Shown here: one piece after another, positions 57,191 through 64,000 of the stretch
How positions within the stretch are numbered: position 1 is the first letter of the stretch
Layout of the letters: the number at the start of each line of letters is the position of its first letter
From: Cristatella mucedo
Taxonomy: Eukaryota; Bryozoa; Phylactolaemata; Cristatellidae
Reading direction: 5' to 3'
DNA length: 64,000 bases
Assembly (NCBI GenBank): GCA_009760855.2
Contig: WPIO01000262.1
Location: 62,001-126,000, forward strand
Translations under genes and position numbers: made by a program
The notes under the pieces: model-generated
Database searches by the model: none
Seen by the model: the letters and a program-made list of their open reading frames with translations, nothing else
What the model was told of the DNA's origin: nothing

Positions 57191-57469
57191 AAACGAAAAT
57201 GAGAAGTTCAAAAGAAGCTCAGCCAAAATGGCAAGAGTCAAGTTAAAAGGCGAACGTCATCGTTTGTTCTAAAACTACTAGCGAGTGGTGAAATAACGAC
57301 TAAGCAGCATTAGAGACGAATTAAAAGTGATTTTCCATTAGGCGTGGGGTGTTAGCAGACATGCCATCACTTATGATTCATTAAAGAGCAGTGCAATTTA
57401 TAGATCAAACGAAATCGTTATTCTATAATTACATTAATTACGACCTTGGAATGAGTAAAAGAAAATACT

Positions 57470-57645
57470 GATTGAACAGCCTCTATTATACAGCGACAGA
57501 AGAGCCTTTACTGGTATCACCAACGCTTTGCAGCAGGCATAAAGGATCGCCCATCTGATAATTCAAAAGTACAACCTCGGGACCAAGGAAGTGAAAAGTA
57601 ACCGTCTTACCTAGTGTGCCATCACGGCCCCCGAATAGCTTCTAT
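57470..57645 (-). mobile_element. SINE-2 copy, reverse
   Basis: Mirror of 4,757-4,940. Confidence 0.8.
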
Positions 57646-57929
57646 ATAATACACATGTCCTTAAGAATAAACCAGCATTAAATAGGGGAACCTAAGTAGA
57701 GGCTAGCAGAGACCGATATATTCTAGTTAAAATTATGCAAAGTGACAGGCTTGACTAATTTATGCAATAACAGTAATTCTTTTGCACAGCACAGTAAATT
57801 AACCTAATCATTTCACGAACCTCCATTGTCTCATTTGTTAATGTTTCAAGAACAATTTTATATATGAACACCAAAAATGCATTCCAATTAACCCCTAAAG
57901 AGTGAGGCAAAGGAGAAGTCGGGTTCAAT

Positions 57930-58255
<326 letters not shown>

Positions 58256-58669
58256 TCTGTATCCTTATCCTCTCTGTATCCTCTCTGTATCCTTCTCTCC
58301 TTTCTTTCTCTCTGTGTTTGTCTACCAGCCTGCCTGCCTGTTTGTCAGTCAGTCTCTCTTTCTCTCAGTGTCTCTCACAAAATGCAATTTTTAAACTATA
58401 GTTTTCAAGCAGTTGACATATCTGGCTGACCAGTGATTTGAATAACCCTGCTTGCACGATGTTACAATTTTTCGACTTTCTTGCTTGCAAATTTTTTTTT
58501 TTTTTTTAAAGTCAGTAGCCGAAAATCACAATTCATAGAGCGCTGTATGAACACCATAATATTGTCATAAATGCAGACAGTAGCAGTTAATAGTGCTAAA
58601 TATCTCAACAGAATGACAATAAGCCCAACGTAATGATTAAGGCCTGGACTAGCATCGATCGAAAATTAA

Positions 58670-59430
58670 AAACCTCTGGCCAGCTTGCTTAGCCAACAGC
58701 GAACGTATGCTGCAGATTAGGAGCCGTCTTCCACAGTGGCTTGCAAAAATTTAACTCTAGTTAATCAGTTCTGTCTCGGGTAGATTAATTGGACTTCCCT
58801 TTTGGCTGGGCTACGAAAGAAAGCAACTAGGCCACTGCAGCAGGCTATTAAAATGGCTGCAAGGCTAGTTTTCAAGTCCCAGAAGCTTGAGCACGCGTCT
58901 TCTTTGTTAAAAGAGCTAGGATGTGCTGTCGGTTGATCAATAGATACAGAGCAAAGTTCTTGTGCTGACTCACAAGGCCAGCCACAGCAGGGCTCCTCCA
59001 TACCTAGCTGAACTGCTTCACCAGCTTCAGCTTGCTGGTGCCCTCTGGTCCTGTATGGAAAATAAATTAGCAGTTCCATTCCTCCGCCTAAAGACCATGT
59101 GCGACAGAAGCTTTAGCTCTGCAGGTGCTAGACAGTGGAACTTGCTTCCACAATTCTCATGCAACGACAACTGAGGCCGACAATGGCTCATCCTTTCCAG
59201 CGTTCCTAAGCTGCTACTTTCATGCTATTCACTACTTCAACCGCTCTCCTGACTCTGCTATGCTTCCCACTTTGTCTTTGTTGCATGAGATGAAGTCTGT
59301 TGGCTACGAATGTGTACCGAAGCCGCTTAGGTTGTGAGTGAGCTATGCAAAAACTCTCATGCGTGACACCCACATAGTTTTTATGGCTTTGTGGAGTAAC
59401 GGACGGAGGTACATTACATTACCCTAAAAA
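58670..59430 (+). mobile_element. LINE-B copy
   Basis: Mirror of 2,965-3,730. Frames 58,962-59,174 and 59,125-59,337 carry AELLHQLQ and PDSAMLPT blocks. Confidence 0.85.
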
Positions 59431-59908
59431 TGATTTCTTGTATTCAACCTAAGTCAGCAAGCTACCTGAAAGCCAGCGCCCGATCGGGTGGCGAGTTTTA
59501 AGTGACCTGGCTGGGAGCTCAATGCTGAGCAGCACACCGAGCTCTATACTTTCCCTAGCTGCGGACATCCCTATATGCTGTAGCACCGATGCAAGCACCG
59601 TCGCAAGCTGACCATCGAGAAGAAAGCCGATAAGCCACACATAGGAGCATGAGCACAGATGAACTTACGAGTCCGATAATGAGCTTACAAGTCTGTGGAG
59701 GGCACAGTCCAAGCTAAAACTAATAGCAGTCGTCTGATCTAACAGGCTCCTTCCATTAGTGACAGAGGATGAGTATATCATTCTCCTTAAAGCATCAGTT
59801 TATCACGGGATTGTCTGCTGCAAAACCGGAACCCAATAAACCTGGCTTTCGAACCTTAAGCCCATTGGCCTCTTAGCAGAAACCGACGAGCCGATGGGCC
59901 ACTTTCGG

Positions 59909-59912
<4 letters not shown>
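59431..59912. other. No recognisable feature
   Basis: Mirror of 2,478-2,960. Confidence 0.6.

Positions 59913-59998
<86 letters not shown>
59913..59998. repeat. (AC)n microsatellite
   Basis: Mirror of the GT repeat at 2,394-2,477, about one unit longer. Confidence 0.98.
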
Positions 59999-59999
<1 letters not shown>

Positions 60000-60706
60000 A
60001 AGGCAAGGTCAAGGCCAGCGGCCTTTGAGATGCCCGCCCTTGCTGAGTGATTACTAGTTCGAGGAGCACTTCCAAAGCCAACCAAGCTCTCTGGTGAATG
60101 CTTGCTAAGACTTTGCAGGCAAAAGATTCAATTTACATTCCAAACATTGTGGCGAGACCTTTGGTCCTTTTTTGGATTTTCCTTCTTGCCAACTACCACT
60201 ACTGCCAACTACTTCATTGCCAAGTAAATGCACCTGGATTTTCGGGAGGTATGCTGGGGGAGGAGTCGGTAAAGCTGCAAGCCAACATTTTACTGCCAGA
60301 CTGCCTGCGGCTGCAGTATGCAGTGTCCATGCACTTGGGGTTTGCACAGCTTGCTGCAAGCAGTATCGGCTTTCTCAGTGGCTTTATATACATTGATAAA
60401 TGCTAAGCATTGTGCCAGCATGACCCGTCATTTAAAAGTGCTCTGAAACTGATGTAGCTTGCTTGAGAAGGGAGTTAGTATCAGATACTATGGTCTGAAT
60501 AAAGACTTACACGCACAACACTTTGTTAGAAGAGTCAGTGATGCTTGGTGGGAGGTTGGCGGTCATCATATAACACGTCGAAATTACTATTACAGTACAA
60601 ACACAAGAACCCGAATCTTTTCTAGGGACTCATGAAATGTAAGCATGCATGTGAAAATGCCAATCTGTATGTGTTTGCCGGTAGGCATGGTTGGCCAACC
60701 TCAAAA

Positions 60707-60985
60707 AATTCTAGAGTAGAAGAAACGCAAACTAAAACGCAACTATTTATCGCAACATCTAGTGGGTCAATGCGATTCGTCCTTCGGGCGTTTGTGCATG
60801 CTGACACCAGGCATGCTGCTACCAACCGTATTTGCAAGTTGACCCTGTGCATGCAAATTCTAACGATGTTATGCTTGCTGTCACTGAGCTCTCTACAACT
60901 ATACATTCGACCATGCTTCTTCTGCAGCACATGCAAAGTGCCTAGAAAGACACTGAGTTCTCTGAGGGTGAAATACGAATGCTTA
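60707..60985 (+). mobile_element. LINE-A 3' end
   Basis: Mirror of 1,420-1,695. The surrounding minus-strand 193-codon frame is conserved in both arms only because the arms are nearly identical. The unclassified direct repeats are mirrored at about 60,602-60,705 and 61,477-61,578. Confidence 0.8.
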
Positions 60986-61679
60986 ATAATTCTTACTATT
61001 TTAATCATGCAACAATTAGCATGTCCTCTCCAGAAGCAGCAGTGCCAGAGATCGGCAGCATACCCTTGCATCCCTGGGGAAAGTGAGAATTCGCGACAGG
61101 ATGGAATCGATGAAAATACATGTTTGGAGTAATCAAAACATATTACCTTTTTAGATGAAGCAACAGCATGATCCAAAATGTCAGCACTCACTAGTAGCTG
61201 CACTGAACGAAGGATCAGGGAATTCTATGGCAGCAGACTTGGCTAGAGCCATCTGAAAACATTGAGCTGTCATCTCTGAGGAGAGAAACTGTAAAGCACC
61301 TGCGAGACAAATATCTTTGGCTACTCTTATTCTGAAGCAACGTAAGTGTCATCCCCTTGGATGCCTAGAGGTAAAAGCACCGCGTGGAAATGGTCTTAGC
61401 GGCTTGGTGCTTGAAATCTTCTCCACTAATTCTAAGGAGAAAGGCAGCCATCAAAGAACAGTATGGCAATCAGACTCGGAATATTTTTAAGGACTCAGGA
61501 AATTTAAGCATGCACGTGACAAAGTGAACCTGGATGTGCTTGCCGACAGGAGTGGATGGCCAACCTCAGTAGATGCTAGAGTAGCAATTCGTAAAGCCGA
61601 AGTCATTGTTGTATGGAGTGCCTAGTCAAGAGTCCCACTAGCCATAGCTTGATCCCAGAATATCTAATGCCACTGATCC

Positions 61680-61915
61680 CAATCTAAGATTAGTAACTGT
61701 CTCACACAGTGGCTTGCAAAGATATAACAAGCTCCTTTATTCTGTCTTGGCTAGAATACTAATATCTCTTTCTAGGCACTTTACATTTCCTGCAAAGAAA
61801 GGCATTATGCCCAAATGCCTAAGGACCAATCACTCTCAATCTCTCTCTCTCTCTCTCTCTCTTTCTCTCCTCTCTTCCTCCCTCTTTCTCCTTCTCTCTC
61901 ACTCTCTCTCACTTG
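61680..61915. mobile_element. LINE-B and LINE-A scraps plus GA/TC tract
   Basis: Mirror of 482-725: LINE-B scrap at about 61,677-61,762, LINE-A tail scrap (reverse) to about 61,812, then (TC)n-rich sequence at 61,845-61,915. Confidence 0.6.
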
Positions 61916-62151
61916 CGTTTTTCTCGTCGTGCTCCGGACCTACTTTCACGACTGCTACTGCACTCGCTCGCTTACGTTGCTTGCTTGTGATACAATACAG
62001 CCGCGGTCGTCATCACCACCACTCGCTTGGGGGGACGCTCGCTTTTGTCACACAGCCACCGTGTGCACGAGCCCCTACGTAACTACCCAGCTAACCCTAC
62101 TCATTATAGGGGTTGATCTTGACCACCGAACCGCCAATGCGTTCCTAGATA

Positions 62152-62288
62152 ATAATATAATTCATTTGTATAGCGCCTTGAAAGAACTTACTCTCTGCGT
62201 AGATGCTTCACATATGCGACGGGGCTGAGCCCACGACCTCGGCCAGACCTTGGTCGAGGCGAGCACCTTAACCAGTGGGCAAAACCAT
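62152..62288 (-). mobile_element. SINE-1 copy, reverse
   Basis: Mirror of 113-250. Confidence 0.75.
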
Positions 62289-62439
62289 TTTCGGCAGCAG
62301 ACCAATCTCCTGGGCGAATCCAAACTACCTGAGCATTCTGAGTTCGACTCCTTAGTCTCTCTTAGAATTACGAACACATTTTGCGGCTGCCTGTGCCCAC
62401 CCGAGTTGTTTAATCAGCCTTGCATCCACGTTTATCACA

Positions 62440-62600
62440 CAGATGGTTAGGCCCGGCGCTTTAAGTGCTCGCTCCGACCAAGGTCAATGTGAATCAATTT
62501 GATAGCCAAGGTCGTGGGCTAGAGCCCGTGGCATACGTGAAGTGCCTGAATAGAGATCGATTAGGTTCTCTTAGGGTGCTATACAAATGAATTATACTTT
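62440..62600 (+). mobile_element. SINE-1 copy with 21-23 bp internal insertion
   Basis: GATGGTTAGGCCCGGCGCTTTAAG head (A box damaged), GTGGGCTAGAGCCCG B box, tail GAAGTGCCTGAATAGAG...AGGGTGCTATACAAATGAATTA. Extra AATGTGAATCAATTTGATAG lies between the boxes compared with other copies. It starts 39 bp outside the inverted-repeat arm. Confidence 0.8.
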
Positions 62601-62604
62601 TGTA

Positions 62605-62771
62605 GTTCTTGTCACTAGCTGCTGTGGCTTAATGGCTTATTTTGGTAGCCAAACCAAAATGGATTTGCAATAATCTACCGAGACAAAACCAGGCACCGAG
62701 TTAAATTTTTTGAAAGCCACCGTAGTTGGTCTCTAACCTTTGATAATGATCGGACGTGATTTTTAGCTAAG

Positions 62772-62774
<3 letters not shown>
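62605..62774 (-). mobile_element. LINE-B fragment, degenerate
   Basis: GGCTTATTTTGGTAGCCAAACC, AATCTACCGAGACAAAACC and GAAAGCCACCGTAG match LINE-B in reverse. Confidence 0.65.
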
Positions 62775-62809
<35 letters not shown>

Positions 62810-62913
62810 TACTTGATAAAGCGCCCTCAGAGAACTTAATCTCTTTCTAGGCGCTTTACATTTGCTGCAAAGGGAAATGCAATTGAATGGTAAGTAAAAT
62901 CATGCTTGTCATG
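62775..62913 (-). mobile_element. LINE-A tail with long (AAT)n
   Basis: (AAT)11-like run then TACTTGATAAAGCGCC, perfect hairpin and 3' UTR to CATGCTTG, where LINE-B begins abruptly. Confidence 0.92.
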
Positions 62914-63680
62914 TAATGTAATGTATCTCGGTCTGTAACTCCACAAAGTCATAAAGACTAAGCAGGTGTTACGCAGGAGAGTTTTGTATAGCGAACTCGC
63001 AGCCTAGGCGACTTTCACTACGCATTCGGTAGCCAACATACTTTATCTCACGTAACAAAGAGAAAGTGGAAAGCATAGCAGAGTCAAGAGAGCAGTTGAG
63101 TCAGTGAGTAGCATGGAAGGAGCAGCTCAGGACTGCTGACGAGGATGAGCTATAGTCGACAGCAGGAGAGTAGTTGTCGTTGCATAAGAAAGCAGTCGTC
63201 AAGTTTAAAAAGTCTCAAATGTGTGTAAAAAACAACCACCTCAATTCCGAGCACTTGTGCAGGTCTAACAAAATTGTCATCTATTGAAGAGCAAAATCAC
63301 GCAGTCGAGCCTCATGCATGGTGTGTCTTGTGAGCAGCAATTGTGTTTTATAGCCGTTGAGTTTAAGGTAATATTCGGACCTACTAGATCGAATGTCTGA
63401 AGGTAAGTATTCAGTTTATCAGTCACCTTAGCAGATTCCGAGTGTATCAACGATAAATAGTAGAGTATCTTCAGCTCAGAAGAGATAGCCGAGGCCACGG
63501 GCCTAAATCCCTTCCCCCTAAGGTACAGTATACATTTGAGAACCTTAACTGCCGAGAACGGACTCTTGGATGGGACTTGACACCCACGCCCCCCCTGACC
63601 CGAGCCACGGATTGAACACGATTTGGCAAGTACGATTTGAACCTCGATAACACCTAGTCTGCTCCGCCGGCGGCGCTGCC
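62914..63680 (-). mobile_element. LINE-B copy with internal deletion
   Basis: 3' end TCATGTAATGTAATGTATCTC at 62,914, C-terminal blocks to about 63,190, then a jump to the RT core: minus frames read LSRFKSYLPNRVQSVARVR (RT region before GVPQGS, 63,471-63,653) and LNTYLQTFDLVGPNITLNST (63,277-63,690 frame). The GVPQGS and YADD motifs are not intact. Non-functional. Confidence 0.75.
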
Positions 63681-64000
63681 CTCCGCCCACCCTCCGCTCG
63701 TCCTCATCCCCTCGCGCGATGCGAGAGCGATCCAGGAAATGAACTGGGGAGCTTCGAAGGCGTGCCGTAGCTGGTATAAAAGGCTATTTGGCTATCAAAT
63801 TGATTTCTCGGTCGCGCATTCGCGGCTCGGCCGGCGAGGCGAGGCCAGTGCCCTCTCCCCACCCCGAACGCATGCTAGGCCACTCCCCTTGAGGCAGCGC
63901 CGACTGATGCCGGCATGAGGCAGATGGGCTCAGCCGGTACCCAGGCTGAATCAGGTAGGGCTCGCTGTCGCTCGCCTCCGTGCTCGAAAGCGGCCAGCGC
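63681..64000 (+). promoter_or_regulatory. GC-rich segment with TATA box at window edge
   Basis: A TATAAAAG element at 63,775-63,782 lies in a CG-rich stretch that continues to the window end. This is consistent with a core promoter for a gene starting near or beyond 64,000. No start codon or transcript can be assigned. A chance match is possible. Confidence 0.3.

Noticed and set aside
63490-64000. Ribosomal RNA or rDNA spacer in the GC-rich end
   Set aside because: No recognisable conserved rRNA core sequence. LINE-B RT blocks explain up to about 63,680.

Overview
The window is metazoan (eukaryotic) DNA. I see no bacterial operon structure. It contains exons bounded by GT/AG splice signals, fragments of LINE, SINE, LTR and MULE elements, tRNA-derived SINEs with pol III boxes, long dinucleotide microsatellites, and relics of two animal-type genes (a LRR-Roc-COR protein and a CARD protein). 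A marine invertebrate is the most natural guess, but the sequence alone does not name the lineage. No complete intact gene is visible.

The largest structure is a giant inverted repeat. The left arm occupies about 1-12,090 and the right arm about 50,300-62,401, reverse complemented, with a spacer of about 38.2 kb. Position 1 pairs with position 62,401, so the left arm may continue outside the window. The outer ~10.4 kb of the arms is almost identical and differs mainly by small indels. The inner ~1.65 kb (a LINE copy plus flank) is clearly more diverged. Each arm carries a broken ROCO gene, one putative orphan exon, a GA/GACAGA satellite, a GT microsatellite and the same LINE/SINE insertions.

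Four repeat families recur, and the names are local to this report. LINE-A is a CR1/L2-like non-LTR retrotransposon. Its 3' end carries a stem-loop (AAGCGCC...GGGCGCTT) and an (ATT)n tail. LINE-B is a second, related family whose 3' end reads ...GGAGATACATTACATT. SINE-1 is tRNA-derived and ends in a LINE-A-like stem-loop tail. SINE-2 is tRNA-derived with a perfect B box. Their nesting gives a relative chronology: LINE-A tail in LINE-B, LINE-B in LINE-A, SINE-2 in LINE-A.

Layout: 1-12.1 kb left arm; 12.1-16.3 kb LINE-A/LINE-B mosaic; 16.6-27.3 kb an island that reads GC-richer, with a MULE transposase relic, a gypsy-like LTR element (LTR, primer-binding site, partial gag), several SINE-1 copies and a modular GC-rich repeat; 27.4-36 kb LINE/SINE mosaic; 36.8-46.7 kb minus-strand exons, two of which join in phase into a CARD death-fold domain, with LINE insertions in the introns; 46.8-50.3 kb largely featureless; 50.3-62.4 kb right arm; 62.4-64 kb further repeats, then a GC-rich segment with a TATA box at the window edge.

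All calls rest on reading the sequence. No database search was run, and boundaries of repeats are approximate unless a target-site duplication is given.
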